From positions 846,001-910,000 of the forward strand of contig CP041667.1 of assembly GCA_007361935.1 (NCBI GenBank): 64,000 nt of DNA, read 5' to 3'. Source of the DNA: Lachnospiraceae bacterium KGMB03038 (GTDB lineage Bacteria; Bacillota; Clostridia; Lachnospirales; Lachnospiraceae). The notes below the pieces were generated by a model. The model did no database searches and was not told where the DNA came from. It was given only the letters and a program-made list of their open reading frames with translations. Shown here one piece after another: positions 1 through 8,894 of the stretch (position 1 is its first letter; the number at the start of each line of letters is the position of its first letter). The translations under genes were made by a program, and so were the position numbers.

Positions 1-218
1 TTTTCTGGCGGAATGAATTCAAGGAGATCTCCGATCTCACAGTCTAATACCGTGCAAAGCCGGCTCAGGACATCTATATCTAACCGGGTGATCTGATTTT
101 TGCAATAATTGTTGATTTGGGTTCGCTGCATCTGAGCTCTGTGGCTCAGCATATTCTTGCTCAAACCGGACGTTTTGAGAAATTCATCCAGTTTGATGCG
201 GATCGTTCCATATTCCAT
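1..218 (-). CDS. XRE-family helix-turn-helix regulator, 3' end cut off by window edge
   Basis: The reading frame starts at an ATG at 216-218 and runs off the left edge, so at least 72 residues are present. An AGGAGG-like site about 8 bases upstream supports the start. The protein begins MEYGTIRIKLDEFL and contains the pattern of small Cro/C1-type DNA-binding proteins: a first helix, a turn around LSKNMLSHRAQ, a recognition helix (RTQINNYCKN) and the closing segment DIDVLSRLCTVLDCEIGDLL. Proteins of this short class (HTH_26/YozG-like) usually consist of this domain alone, so little is probably missing. The target is unknown. Confidence 0.8.
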   Translation of the reverse strand, partial: MEYGTIRIKLDEFLKTSGLSKNMLSHRAQMQRTQINNYCKNQITRLDIDVLSRLCTVLDCEIGDLLEFIPPE

Positions 219-414
219 TTGCTGTCCTCCTGTTATGCGCATTAGATTAGTATGTACAGTATAGCTTTGATGGAAGAGTCTTATAAGGTGTAGGAAGTCT
301 TGTTAGATTTCTCACACATGCTATATCGTAACATAAATGACTGTAAAATCAAAGGAGATAGGAAAATAATGCGGCACCATATTTTGGATGCAATACTGCC
401 GGTATGTATCCGAA

Positions 415-454
415 CAAAAAAAGCGGAACTGCTGGATATGATTCCAGAGTTCCG
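415..454 (-). terminator. Intrinsic terminator of tRNA-Ala
   Basis: On the minus strand a hairpin (arms CGGAACTCTGGA and TCCAGCAGTTCCG, one bulged base) is followed by a run of seven T. It lies just downstream of the tRNA-Ala 3' end. Confidence 0.8.
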
Positions 455-472
455 AATAAAAAGCTTTGGGAA

Positions 473-545
473 TGGAGCATACGGGACTTGAACCCGTGGC
501 CTCCACACTGCCAGTGTGGCGCGCTCCCAACTGCGCTAATGCCCC
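473..545 (-). tRNA. tRNA-Ala (GGC anticodon)
   Basis: The 73-base minus-strand sequence folds as a cloverleaf. The acceptor arms are GGGGCAT and ATGCTCC, the D arm is AGCGCAGTTGGGAGCGC, the anticodon arm is CCACA-CTGGCAG-TGTGG, and the T arm is ACGGGTTCAAGTCCCGT. The loop CTGGCAG puts GGC at the anticodon, which reads GCC/GCU alanine codons. CCA is not encoded. A terminator follows directly, so it is probably transcribed alone. Confidence 0.96.
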
Positions 546-600
546 ATGCAGAAAATATTGTATCATATTTAGCCTTAAAATAAAAGTATTAATTTATATT

Positions 601-628
601 TTGAAAATTATCTTAAGAATGGTATAAT
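601..628 (+). promoter_or_regulatory. Promoter of the AIM24 gene
   Basis: TTGAAA (601-606) and TATAAT (623-628) are separated by 16 bp. The leader to the ATG at 711 would be about 75 bases. Confidence 0.65.
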
Positions 629-710
629 TTTGAAAAATTTCCGTAAAGAAACTTGAATATAGTTCTATATCAAGGTAGTATGAAAACATCAAAATGAGGA
701 GGTGTTTTAT

Positions 711-1391
711 ATGAGATATGAAATCAAAGGAGAGACTCTGCCGGTAGTGCTTTGTTACCTGGAAGATGGAGAAAAGATGATCAACGAAGGCGGAAGCATG
801 TCCTGGATGTCCCCGAATATGAAGATGGAGACAAGCACCAATGGAGGAGTAGGGAAGGCGTTCGGCAGAATGTTTGCCGGGGAAAAAATTTTCCAGAATA
901 TATATACATCTGAGGGTGGAAACGGAATGATCGCCTTTGCGTCCAGTTTCCCGGGATCGATCCGGGCTTTTCAGATCGGGCCAGGACAGGAGATGATCTT
1001 CCAAAAGAGCGCGTTCCTGGCGGGAGAGGCGGGAATAACGCTGTCAGTCTTCTTTAATAAGAAGTTTGGCGCCGGCCTTTTTGGCGGAGAAGGATTTATC
1101 ATGCAGAAGGTCTCTGGACAGGGAACGGTTTTTGCGGAATTTGACGGCCATGTGATCGAATATGAACTTCAGCCGGGCCAGCAGATCGTGGTAGACACAG
1201 GCCATCTGGCCGCAATGACAAGTACCTGCAGCATGGAGATCAGAAGCGTGCCGGGTGTAAAGAATATGCTTTTTGGCGGAGAGGGTATCTTCAATACGGT
1301 AATCACAGGGCCTGGAAGAGTTTGGCTCCAGACTATGCCGATCAGCAATGTGGCAGGAGTCCTGCGGCCATATCTGCCATCGGGAGCATAG
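711..1391 (+). CDS. AIM24/TIGR00266 family protein
   Basis: This 226-residue protein belongs to the AIM24 (former DUF124, TIGR00266) family, soluble double-beta proteins of uncertain biochemical role. Visible family features are the N-terminal SMSWMSPNMKMET stretch, the GGxGxxFGRMFAGE segment and the later EGFIMQKVSGQGTVF and PGQQIVVDTGHLAAM segments. The ATG at 711 was chosen because GAGGAGGTG at 696-704 fits it; an earlier in-frame GTG at 702 overlaps the ribosome site. It has its own promoter and is separated from the next operon by a folded repeat region, so it is probably monocistronic. No signal peptide or membrane segment is seen. Confidence 0.88.
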   Translation: MRYEIKGETLPVVLCYLEDGEKMINEGGSMSWMSPNMKMETSTNGGVGKAFGRMFAGEKIFQNIYTSEGGNGMIAFASSFPGSIRAFQIGPGQEMIFQKSAFLAGEAGITLSVFFNKKFGAGLFGGEGFIMQKVSGQGTVFAEFDGHVIEYELQPGQQIVVDTGHLAAMTSTCSMEIRSVPGVKNMLFGGEGIFNTVITGPGRVWLQTMPISNVAGVLRPYLPSGA

Positions 1392-1403
1392 ACAGAAGTT
1401 TTG

Positions 1404-1608
1404 CTTGTGACAAGTTACACCCGGACTGTCCCCACATGCGCACTCGTCGCGCATACGCGCTTCAGTTTCGCCCTGCGGGCTAAGACTGCTTATGTGGGGG
1501 CAGTTCCAGGGTACCCCCTGTTCCAGAATCAAGAGGACAGTTACGTACATGCAAGCATGACGTTTACTGTCCTCTTGATTCTGGGCCGGGTGTGACTTGT
1601 AACTTGCG
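1404..1608. repeat. Nested inverted-repeat island
   Basis: This 305-base gene-free stretch (1392-1696) is dominated by nested inverted repeats. The outer arms are CAAGTTACACCCGG (1411-1424) and its near-complement at 1586-1599. A middle pair is ACTGTCCCCACAT (1425-1437) with 1492-1504. An inner perfect 19-bp stem pairs 1523-1541 with 1566-1584. A further small stem sits around 1463-1489. It could be a MITE- or REP-like unit or a structured RNA. No coding sense is evident. Confidence 0.7.
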
Positions 1609-1696
1609 TTCACAGAATCACCACAAAAAAACCACATACTTTTCAAAAACTTCTCTTATACTGATACCATCTCTATGAGTGACAGGAGGAAGAGAA

Positions 1697-2701
1697 GTGA
1701 TAGAAGTAAAGAATCTCACGAAACGCTACGGCTCTCATCTTGCCGTAGATGATCTAAGCTTTACTGTGGAAAAAGGTCAGATTTATGGATTTCTCGGCCC
1801 CAATGGAGCCGGGAAATCTACGACCATGAATATCATGACCGGATATCTGGGAGCTACGAAAGGTACAGTCCTGATCAATGGGCATGATATTCTAAAGGAA
1901 CCGCAGGAAGCACGAAAATGCATCGGCTATCTGCCGGAGCAGCCGCCGCTCTATATGGAAATGACCGTATCAGAGTATCTCAAATTTGCGGCTGAGTTAA
2001 AGAAAATCCCCAGATCAGAAAGAGAAACGCAGATTGATAAAGTTGTCCGTATGGCGAGGCTTCGGGACGTGATGGACCGGATGATCCAGAACCTGTCCAA
2101 AGGATTCCGTCAGAGAGTAGGGCTCGCTCAGGCTATTCTTGGGTTCCCGGAGATCATCATCCTGGATGAGCCTACGGTTGGATTGGATCCCAAACAGATC
2201 ATTGAAATCCGGGAACTGATCCGGAAACTGGCAAAAGAGCATACGGTGATCTTAAGCTCTCATATCCTGGCGGAAGTACGCGAGGTCTGCGACCATATCC
2301 TGATTATTTCAAATGGGAAATTGGCGGCCTGCGACACCCCGGAGAATCTGGAGAATCTGATGAGTGGAAGCGGCCGTGTGGAGATTGAGGCAAAAGGAAC
2401 TGTAAATGAGGTGAAAAAGATTGTTGGGAAGATCCGGCAGGTGAAGCAGGCGGACTATCAGGAAAAGGATTCTGGAGTAACAGAAGCGCAGATCTATACG
2501 GACGGGAAGGAAGATATAAGGGAAGTGATTTTCATGGCTTTCTCGGAAGCAAAGCTGCCCCTTCTCACATTAAAAGAAAGTAAGTCTTCCCTGGAAGAAA
2601 TCTTCCTGGAATTGACGCAGGGAAACAGCCGGGCTGTCAAGCGGATCCGGGAACTGGAGAGGAAAAAAGAGGAGGAGACAGAAAATGAAAGCAATTTATA
2701 A
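1697..2701 (+). CDS. ABC transporter ATPase, GldA-like
   Basis: This 334-residue cytoplasmic ATPase energises the membrane protein encoded next. Walker A is GPNGAGKST at about residues 34-42, the signature is LSKGFRQR near 130, Walker B with the D-loop is IIILDEPTVGLDP near 152, and the switch histidine is in LSSH. The last ~100 residues form the accessory domain common in ABC-2 exporters. The GTG at 1697 is preferred over the GTG at 1679 because AGGAGGA (1684-1690) lies 6 bases before it. The gene overlaps the permease by 17 bases. With the two genes after it, the set matches GldA-GldF-GldG, a family first named in gliding bacteria but common in non-gliding Firmicutes, where the substrate is unknown. 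Confidence 0.88.
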   Translation: MIEVKNLTKRYGSHLAVDDLSFTVEKGQIYGFLGPNGAGKSTTMNIMTGYLGATKGTVLINGHDILKEPQEARKCIGYLPEQPPLYMEMTVSEYLKFAAELKKIPRSERETQIDKVVRMARLRDVMDRMIQNLSKGFRQRVGLAQAILGFPEIIILDEPTVGLDPKQIIEIRELIRKLAKEHTVILSSHILAEVREVCDHILIISNGKLAACDTPENLENLMSGSGRVEIEAKGTVNEVKKIVGKIRQVKQADYQEKDSGVTEAQIYTDGKEDIREVIFMAFSEAKLPLLTLKESKSSLEEIFLELTQGNSRAVKRIRELERKKEEETENESNL

Positions 2702-3551
2702 AAGAGAATTACAGTCCTACTTCCATACGATGATCGGCTGCGTGTTCATCGCGTTTATGGTGGCGTTTACCGGAGTCTATTTTATGGCGTACAACCTGAA
2801 TTATGGATATCCTTACTTTTCTTATGTGATATCAGCGGTCCTCTTCGTTTTTATGATAGCGATCCCGGTCCTGACTATGAAAAGTTTCGCGGAGGACAGA
2901 AAGAGCAAGGCGGATCAGCTTCTTCTGACAGCGCCTGTCAGTCTGGTTAAGATCGTTTTGGGGAAATATCTTGCGATGGTCACGATCTTGGCCGTCCCCT
3001 GCGTGATCTTTTTGATTTTCCCCCTGATCATCGCGGCCCAGGGAACCGCTTATATCCTGGTAGATTACCTGGCGATCCTGTTGTTTTTCCTGCTGGGATG
3101 TGTGTATATCGCCATTGGCATGTTTGTTTCTTCTTTGACAGAGAGCCAGATCATCGCGGCTATTGGAACGTTTGGCGCTTTAATGCTGATCTATCTGTGG
3201 AGCGGGATACTGGATTTCCTGCCTTCCTCAGCGGGGGCCAATATGGCGGGGTTTTTGGTACTGCTGACCCTGGCTGTTCTCGCGGTCTGGCAGATGACGA
3301 AGAATTGGCTGATCGCCGCGGTACTGGAGATCGGGGCGGCGGCGGGCTGTATCGGGGTGTATGCGGTAAAGCCCGATCTTTTGGAGAACGGCCTGGCTTC
3401 GATTCTGGAGAAATTCGTGTTGACAGACGTTTTTACCGATATTTCCTCCAACAACATTTTTGACACAACGAGCATCATCTTGTATCTGTCTCTGATCACA
3501 GTGTTCGTCTTCCTGACGGTCCAGATGATCCAGAAGAGACGGTGGAGTTAG
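2685..3551 (+). CDS. ABC-2 type permease, GldF-like
   Basis: This 288-residue integral membrane protein has about six hydrophobic spans and the MKAIYKRELQSYF start typical of ABC-2 permeases of the GldF/NosY type. The segment MKSFAEDRKSKADQLLLTAPVS after the second span is the cytoplasmic coupling region of this family. Its start lies inside the end of the ATPase gene, a sign of translational coupling. The partners are the ATPase before it and the GldG-like protein after it. The exported substrate cannot be read from the sequence. Confidence 0.87.
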   Translation: MKAIYKRELQSYFHTMIGCVFIAFMVAFTGVYFMAYNLNYGYPYFSYVISAVLFVFMIAIPVLTMKSFAEDRKSKADQLLLTAPVSLVKIVLGKYLAMVTILAVPCVIFLIFPLIIAAQGTAYILVDYLAILLFFLLGCVYIAIGMFVSSLTESQIIAAIGTFGALMLIYLWSGILDFLPSSAGANMAGFLVLLTLAVLAVWQMTKNWLIAAVLEIGAAAGCIGVYAVKPDLLENGLASILEKFVLTDVFTDISSNNIFDTTSIILYLSLITVFVFLTVQMIQKRRWS

Positions 3552-3562
3552 GAGGGAAGACC

Positions 3563-5038
3563 ATGTTAGAGAAGATCAAAGGGATGTTCCAGAATACAAC
3601 GTTCAGGAACGGAAGCTACAGCGTGGGGATGACGGCTCTCGTCATTGCGGTCGTAGTGGTGGTCAATCTGATCGCCGGACAGCTTCCAGAAAGTGTGAGA
3701 AGTATTGATATCAGCGACAACCGGATCTATGAGATCTCTGATACCAGCAGAGAAATACTGAAAAAGCTGGATCAGAAAGTAACGTTTCAGGTATTTGCGG
3801 AACGGAATAATACAGACGACCGGATTAAAACTTTTTTGAATAAATACACCTCTTTGTCGGATCAGATCGAGGTGGAATGGATCGATCCTGTCCTGCACCC
3901 ATCTGAATTGACGGAAAATAATGTGTCCGAGGATACGATCCTGATTTCCTGTGAAGACACGGAAAAGAGTACAGCAGTTACCTTCGATGAGATTCTGGTG
4001 CCGGACGAGTACGCCTATTATTACGGAGACAGCTCTTCCGCTACAGAATTTGACGGGGAAGGGCAGTTTACCAGCGCGGTCAACTATGTGACCAGCGACG
4101 CGCAGAAGAAGATTTATTATACCACGGGGCATGGAGAAAATACATTTTCTTCATCCGTGTCAGAGCTGCTTGAAAAAAATAATATGACTTCAGAAGAGCT
4201 GAATCTGCTGATGACAGGCGAGATTCCAGAAGACTGTGATCTGCTGTTTTTATATTCTCCGGCGACAGATATTACAGAGGAGGAGCAGACAGCGATCCTG
4301 GATTATATGTCCCAGGGCGGAAAGGTTTATGTGATGCTGGGAGAAACAGAGGATGCCACTCCCAATCTGGACAGTATCTTAGAAGAATATGGGATTTCCA
4401 GAACAGAAGGATATATTGCGGATATGCAGCGAAATTACCAGGGCAATTACTACTATATCTTTCCGGAGATCACAGGGGGCGAGGAGATTACAGAAGGTCT
4501 GACTTCCGATATGGTGCTTCTGGTGAATGCCCACGGGTTCCAGATCGGCGATCCGGCAAGAGATACGATCACAGTGCAGGGATTTATGGATACATCATCG
4601 GATGCTTACGCGGTGACAGAAGAAACTCAGGAACAAGGGGAATTTACACTTGGAGCGGTAGCGACAGAGAGCGTCACGACAGAATCCGACAGTGAAGATT
4701 CAGAAGAGGAGAGTGAGGAAAATACAGAAGAGGCAAAGGAAGAAGATTCTGAGGAGGAAGGCGCGGAATCCCGGCTGACCGTAGTGACGGCAGACAGCCT
4801 GATTGATTCCCAGGTGACGGATTCTTTTACCACGCTGGACAATCTGGACCTTTTCATCAATACGATATCTGCTAATTTTGATGACGTGGAAAATGTTGCT
4901 ATCGAAGCAAAAAGTCTGTCTGTTACCTATAATACCATGCAGCACGCAGGGGTGATCAGCCTTTTGATCATCTTTGGAATCCCGGCAGTCATCCTTATTT
5001 CCGGATTCATATGCTGGTGGAGGAGAAGAAAAGCATAG
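3563..5038 (+). CDS. GldG-like ABC transporter auxiliary protein
   Basis: This 491-residue membrane-anchored protein has one N-terminal span (about residues 18-38) and one C-terminal span followed by CWWRRRKA. The body carries the ABC_transp_aux (GldG) domain, with the family-typical YEISDTSREILKKLDQKVTF opening and IYYTTGHGENTFSSS. An acidic Glu/Ser-rich linker covers about residues 375-400, just before the final domain. The ATG at 3563 follows AGGAGGG; an upstream in-frame ATG at 3542 lacks such a site. It sits between the permease and a DUF4340 protein, so it probably works outside the membrane as part of the same exporter. Confidence 0.85.
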   Translation: MLEKIKGMFQNTTFRNGSYSVGMTALVIAVVVVVNLIAGQLPESVRSIDISDNRIYEISDTSREILKKLDQKVTFQVFAERNNTDDRIKTFLNKYTSLSDQIEVEWIDPVLHPSELTENNVSEDTILISCEDTEKSTAVTFDEILVPDEYAYYYGDSSSATEFDGEGQFTSAVNYVTSDAQKKIYYTTGHGENTFSSSVSELLEKNNMTSEELNLLMTGEIPEDCDLLFLYSPATDITEEEQTAILDYMSQGGKVYVMLGETEDATPNLDSILEEYGISRTEGYIADMQRNYQGNYYYIFPEITGGEEITEGLTSDMVLLVNAHGFQIGDPARDTITVQGFMDTSSDAYAVTEETQEQGEFTLGAVATESVTTESDSEDSEEESEENTEEAKEEDSEEEGAESRLTVVTADSLIDSQVTDSFTTLDNLDLFINTISANFDDVENVAIEAKSLSVTYNTMQHAGVISLLIIFGIPAVILISGFICWWRRRKA

Positions 5039-5048
5039 GAGGTGGAGC

Positions 5049-5966
5049 ATGAAGTCAAAAAAAGGAATGTTGATCCTTGGAATTGTCCTCGTGGTATTAC
5101 TGGGAATCTATGGAGGACTCAGATACTGGGGGAACAAAAGCCAAGAAGCGGAAGCGCAAAAAGAAGAGGCGGAGACAGTCCACGTGGTCCAGACCGGGGA
5201 TCTGTCCGGATTTTCCTATACAGATGGAACAGATACCATGAGTTTCGCGAAAGAAGAGGACACCTGGTACTACGAGGCGGACCGGGAGATCCCTATGGTC
5301 CAGGATACGGTGCGGACAATGGCGGACGCCCTTCAGGACGTGACGGCGGTAAGGGAACTGCAGGAGCCGGACGCTCTTGAGGACTATGGGCTAGATGCGC
5401 CTTCCTATACGATCGAATACACAGAAGAGGATGGGGAGACAGGAACACTCTACATCGGCGATATGACAGGGGAAAATTATTATGCCATGCCGGAAGGGAG
5501 TGAGAATGTCTATACGATTGACAGTACCCTGGTCTCCGCTCTATTATTTGACCTGGCGGATCTGGCGCAGACAGACAGCGTCCCGTCTATCAGCAGCGGA
5601 AACCTGGTAAGCGTTGCCGTCACAGAGAATGGACAGAGCCAGACCTTTGAAGAAGAGGATGACCTGGCGGAACTGGCGGGAGGATTTGGAGTGCTTTCGC
5701 TGACGGAATGCGCGGATTACCATGTGACAGACGAGACACTTTCAAAGTATGGATTGGAAGAAGAAAACCGGATGACGGTACAAGCGGTATATACAGACAC
5801 GGATACAGAAGAAGAGGAGACATTTACCGTCTATGTTGGAGACGAAGATGAAGACGGAGAGAATCGGTATCTGATGGTAGACGGGTCTAAGATGGTATAT
5901 AAGGTCAGTACAGATGTGATCGGGAATATGACGACTGTCAGCGAAGGAGATGAAGCGGAAGAATAA
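5049..5966 (+). CDS. DUF4340 membrane-anchored protein
   Basis: This 305-residue protein has an N-terminal membrane anchor (MLILGIVLVVLLGIYGGLRY) and an extracytoplasmic acidic domain. It contains repeats of the DUF4340 pattern, for example LEDYGLDAPSYTIEYTEEDG and, later, SKYGLEEENRMTVQAVYTD. The ATG at 5049 follows AGGAGGTGG with correct spacing. It is the last gene of the four-gene Gld-like operon, and DUF4340 proteins commonly accompany GldG. That suggests a role as an external subunit of the exporter. The biochemical function is unknown. Confidence 0.85.
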   Translation: MKSKKGMLILGIVLVVLLGIYGGLRYWGNKSQEAEAQKEEAETVHVVQTGDLSGFSYTDGTDTMSFAKEEDTWYYEADREIPMVQDTVRTMADALQDVTAVRELQEPDALEDYGLDAPSYTIEYTEEDGETGTLYIGDMTGENYYAMPEGSENVYTIDSTLVSALLFDLADLAQTDSVPSISSGNLVSVAVTENGQSQTFEEEDDLAELAGGFGVLSLTECADYHVTDETLSKYGLEEENRMTVQAVYTDTDTEEEETFTVYVGDEDEDGENRYLMVDGSKMVYKVSTDVIGNMTTVSEGDEAEE

Positions 5967-5973
5967 AGAAAAC

Positions 5974-6002
5974 TTGGATAACGGGCGTCCTTCCTGTATA
6001 AT
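5974..6002 (+). promoter_or_regulatory. Promoter of the ClC gene
   Basis: TTGGAT (5974-5979) and TATAAT (5997-6002) are 17 bp apart, directly after the DUF4340 stop codon. Confidence 0.7.
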
Positions 6003-6052
6003 AGAACGAGAAAACATCTGATCGGCACGGTGTTTTATGGGAGGGACAGAAC

Positions 6053-7615
6053 GTGAAGAAGAATATTTCGGGAATACTTGGGCGGGCGGAACGCTTCCCA
6101 GTCATTTTGATCGGAGAAGGCCTTCTGGTAGGCGGAATCGGCGGTTTTGTGGTGGTCTTATACCGAATGGCTCTGGATTACGCCGGAAAATGGCTGGATC
6201 AGATTCTGGCGTTCGTTAGGGAAGATCCTCTCAAGATCGCGGGATGGTTTGTAATTCTTGCTTTTCTGGCTTGGATCACAGCCAGACTGGTAGCTTGGGA
6301 ACCGTTGATATCAGGAAGCGGGATTCCGCAGCTTGAAGGAGAGATGGCCGGAAAGCTGGATCAGAAGTGGTATCGGGTTCTGCCCGCCAAGTTTCTGGGA
6401 GGATTCTTATGTATTTTGGGAGGACTCGCCCTGGGAAGGGAGGGTCCTTCGATACAGCTTGGGGCAATGGCGGGAAAGGGAGTTTCAAAAGGATTTGACC
6501 GGGGAAAGACGGAAGAGAAGTTTCTGCTGACTTGTGGAGCCAGCGCGGGTCTTTCCGCGGCCTTTCACGCGCCGCTGGCCGGAGTTATGTTTTCGCTGGA
6601 AGAGGTCCACAAGAATTTTTCGGTATCTGCCCTGCTGTCTGTGATGACCGCCTCACTGACGGCGGATTTTTTGGCGACCGCGGTCCTGGGGACGGATTCG
6701 GTCTTTCAGTTTTCCATCGTTCAGGAACTTCCGGTGTCCGCTTATGGGATGATCGTGGGACTTGGAGTGATCCTGGGCGCGCTTGGGGCATTCTATAACT
6801 GGTTTACTTTAAAGATCCAGTCCCTATATGATAAAGCTGATTTTCTGAATGTTGCGGGAAAGATTTTGATTCCGTTTTTGTGCGCGGGTGTCCTGGGATT
6901 TACTGTGCCGGAGCTTCTGGGAAGCGGGCATGACCTGATCGAAAATCTGACCAGCACGAATATGCTTTTAGAGACGGCGATTTTCCTTTTGGCAGGAAGA
7001 TTTGTGTTTTCCGCGGTGAGTTTTGGCTCCGGAGCGCCGGGCGGGATTTTCTTCCCTTTATTAGTATTGGGCGGATATATTGGCGGGATCTTTGCTATGG
7101 CAGGCGTAAGATTATGGGGATTGGATCCGCTGTTTATCAATAATTTTGTGCTTCTTTCAATGGCGGGATATTTTGCCGCCGTGGTGAGAGCTCCCTTGAC
7201 GGGGATCATTCTGATCTTTGAAATGACAGGGACGCTGACCCAGATGCTGTCTCTGTCGGTAGTCTCTATTGTGGCTTATATTACCGCCACACTCCTGAAG
7301 TCAAAGCCGATCTATGAAAGTCTTCTGGAGCGGCTTCTTCTGCGCGGGGGGCAAAAGCCGGATAAGGAGAATGGGGAAAAGATGCTGATGCATTTTGCTG
7401 TCTGCCGGGGATCCAGGATTGAAGACCTGACGATCGGAGAGATCCCCTGGCCCGACAACTGCCTTTTGGTGGCGGTAGAACGAGGGACAGAAGAGATCAT
7501 TCCGAAAGGGAAGACCCGCCTTTTGGCCGGTGATGTGGTGGTGACCATGACCGATGAAAGAGACGGCGCTCTGATCCATGACCGGATGGAAGAACTGTGC
7601 CGGGAGATGTTTTAA
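6053..7615 (+). CDS. ClC-type chloride/proton antiporter with C-terminal RCK_C domain
   Basis: This 520-residue membrane protein shows all ClC signatures: GSGIPQ near residue 90, GREGPS near 129 (its glutamate is the gating residue of exchangers), and GSGAPGGIFFPLLVLGG near 326. Having the gating glutamate points to an H+/Cl- exchanger rather than a passive channel. After the last membrane span, roughly residues 440-515 form a TrkA-C (RCK_C) domain, a putative ligand-binding regulatory module. The start is a GTG at 6053 preceded by GGGAGGG. It has its own promoter and is followed by an unrelated gene. Family assignment is secure; the exact anion is inferred. Confidence 0.93.
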   Translation: MKKNISGILGRAERFPVILIGEGLLVGGIGGFVVVLYRMALDYAGKWLDQILAFVREDPLKIAGWFVILAFLAWITARLVAWEPLISGSGIPQLEGEMAGKLDQKWYRVLPAKFLGGFLCILGGLALGREGPSIQLGAMAGKGVSKGFDRGKTEEKFLLTCGASAGLSAAFHAPLAGVMFSLEEVHKNFSVSALLSVMTASLTADFLATAVLGTDSVFQFSIVQELPVSAYGMIVGLGVILGALGAFYNWFTLKIQSLYDKADFLNVAGKILIPFLCAGVLGFTVPELLGSGHDLIENLTSTNMLLETAIFLLAGRFVFSAVSFGSGAPGGIFFPLLVLGGYIGGIFAMAGVRLWGLDPLFINNFVLLSMAGYFAAVVRAPLTGIILIFEMTGTLTQMLSLSVVSIVAYITATLLKSKPIYESLLERLLLRGGQKPDKENGEKMLMHFAVCRGSRIEDLTIGEIPWPDNCLLVAVERGTEEIIPKGKTRLLAGDVVVTMTDERDGALIHDRMEELCREMF

Positions 7616-7705
7616 TAAAGAAAGGAATCTGAAAGCTGTTGCGCTGTTCTGTGGATTGTAATAAGATAGAAGCAGGATATCTGCGAGGGATGAGGAGGGA
7701 AGCGC

Positions 7706-8755
7706 ATGTTTGGAAAGAGATGTACTCTGTGCGGCGGGAAGCTGGACAGCAACAACATTTGTATGGAATGTGGCCTGGATAATAACAAGTCTGAGCAAAA
7801 TTATCAGATCAACCGGAGCGGCTGCGATGACCTTCCGCTGACCCATGTCCATAGGGAGACCGAGAAAGAGCAAAGACGGCGGTATCCGGAACCTCAGACA
7901 GAGGGGGCAGGAAGAAGGCAGAAGCATTCACAATATCAAGGTCAGACCTTCCAGAGACGAAGTTATCATTCCCAGGAGGATCTGATCAGGAAGCGAAAAA
8001 AGAAATATCTGTGGTGGGTCGTCATCCTGGTGATTGTTGTTGTGGTCAGCGGAGCTGTAAAGGCGTTATCGGATATTGAAAGCGAAAGCGGTCTTACAGA
8101 TATGAGCTGGGATCCATACGAGTACGTGACGAGCCAGCTGTCTGACGAAGGCGAGAGCGTAGAGTACGATCTGCCCAGCGGAAGATACATGGTAGGCGTC
8201 CACATTCCTTCTGGGACGTACGCGGCGGAACCAAAGGACGAATTTGACGCGATCCAGGTGTGGGATGAAAAAAATAATATTTCCTTATATGAGTATGAAG
8301 GAAAAGAGGGAGAGGAAAGCTATCTGGACGACCTGCGGCTTTATCCGGGAGCTATTATTGAGATCAGTACAGAATCGCCGATGAAGCTTACCTCTGATAA
8401 TGCGCAGAGCACAGATATGGCAGGAATGGGAAATCCGCTGACAGAACCTGTGGAAGTGATAGACGGGCAGACGCTTGAGGCTGGTGTGGATTTTGAGGCC
8501 GGCACGTATGATATCACGGTCCTCACTGGAGAAGGCAGCGTGGAGATCGCGATAAAAGATGAGGCCGGAGAAGTGTATGCGGAAAAATATCTGGGCATGG
8601 GGTCGGAATATAGTGATGGTATGGAATATAAGAATTTTATCTTTCCGGAAGGAAGCACGGTCTTTTGTGAAGGGGAAGATATGGCGATCAGGCTTACGCC
8701 AAGCGAGAAGATCATATCCGAGGATTATTTCCAAGACTGTATAGCCTTTTATTGA
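7706..8755 (+). CDS. Zinc-ribbon membrane protein of unknown function
   Basis: This 349-residue protein begins with a short zinc ribbon (Cys6-x2-Cys9 and Cys19-x2-Cys22). A polar, basic linker follows, then one transmembrane span at about residues 100-120. The C-terminal part is an outside domain with two similar halves: VGVHIPSGTYAAEPKDEFDA and AGVDFEAGTYDITVLTGEGS. That beta-rich repeat resembles domains seen beside zinc ribbons in other Firmicutes membrane proteins. GAGGAGGG precedes the ATG. The gene stands alone between ClC and the PurF-like gene. I do not recognise a function; a sensor or envelope role is a guess. Confidence 0.75.
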   Translation: MFGKRCTLCGGKLDSNNICMECGLDNNKSEQNYQINRSGCDDLPLTHVHRETEKEQRRRYPEPQTEGAGRRQKHSQYQGQTFQRRSYHSQEDLIRKRKKKYLWWVVILVIVVVVSGAVKALSDIESESGLTDMSWDPYEYVTSQLSDEGESVEYDLPSGRYMVGVHIPSGTYAAEPKDEFDAIQVWDEKNNISLYEYEGKEGEESYLDDLRLYPGAIIEISTESPMKLTSDNAQSTDMAGMGNPLTEPVEVIDGQTLEAGVDFEAGTYDITVLTGEGSVEIAIKDEAGEVYAEKYLGMGSEYSDGMEYKNFIFPEGSTVFCEGEDMAIRLTPSEKIISEDYFQDCIAFY

Positions 8756-8894
8756 TAAAAAGAGATAATTCCTATTAGACAGAAGCCGGGCTTATGTGTT
8801 ACAATGGCGGGGCGGGAAACGCAGCACGAAAATAAAAGGGAAGGCGGGGGAGAAAAACTCTCTGCCTGAGATAGAACAGAAAGGAAGAAATCAC

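Noticed and set aside
300..491. 63-codon plus-strand frame over the tRNA-Ala terminator
   Set aside because: It runs through the tRNA terminator hairpin and into the tRNA, and has no family resemblance.
1044..1646. 200-codon minus-strand frame
   Set aside because: It is antisense to the AIM24 gene and runs through the inverted-repeat island, with no protein-like pattern.
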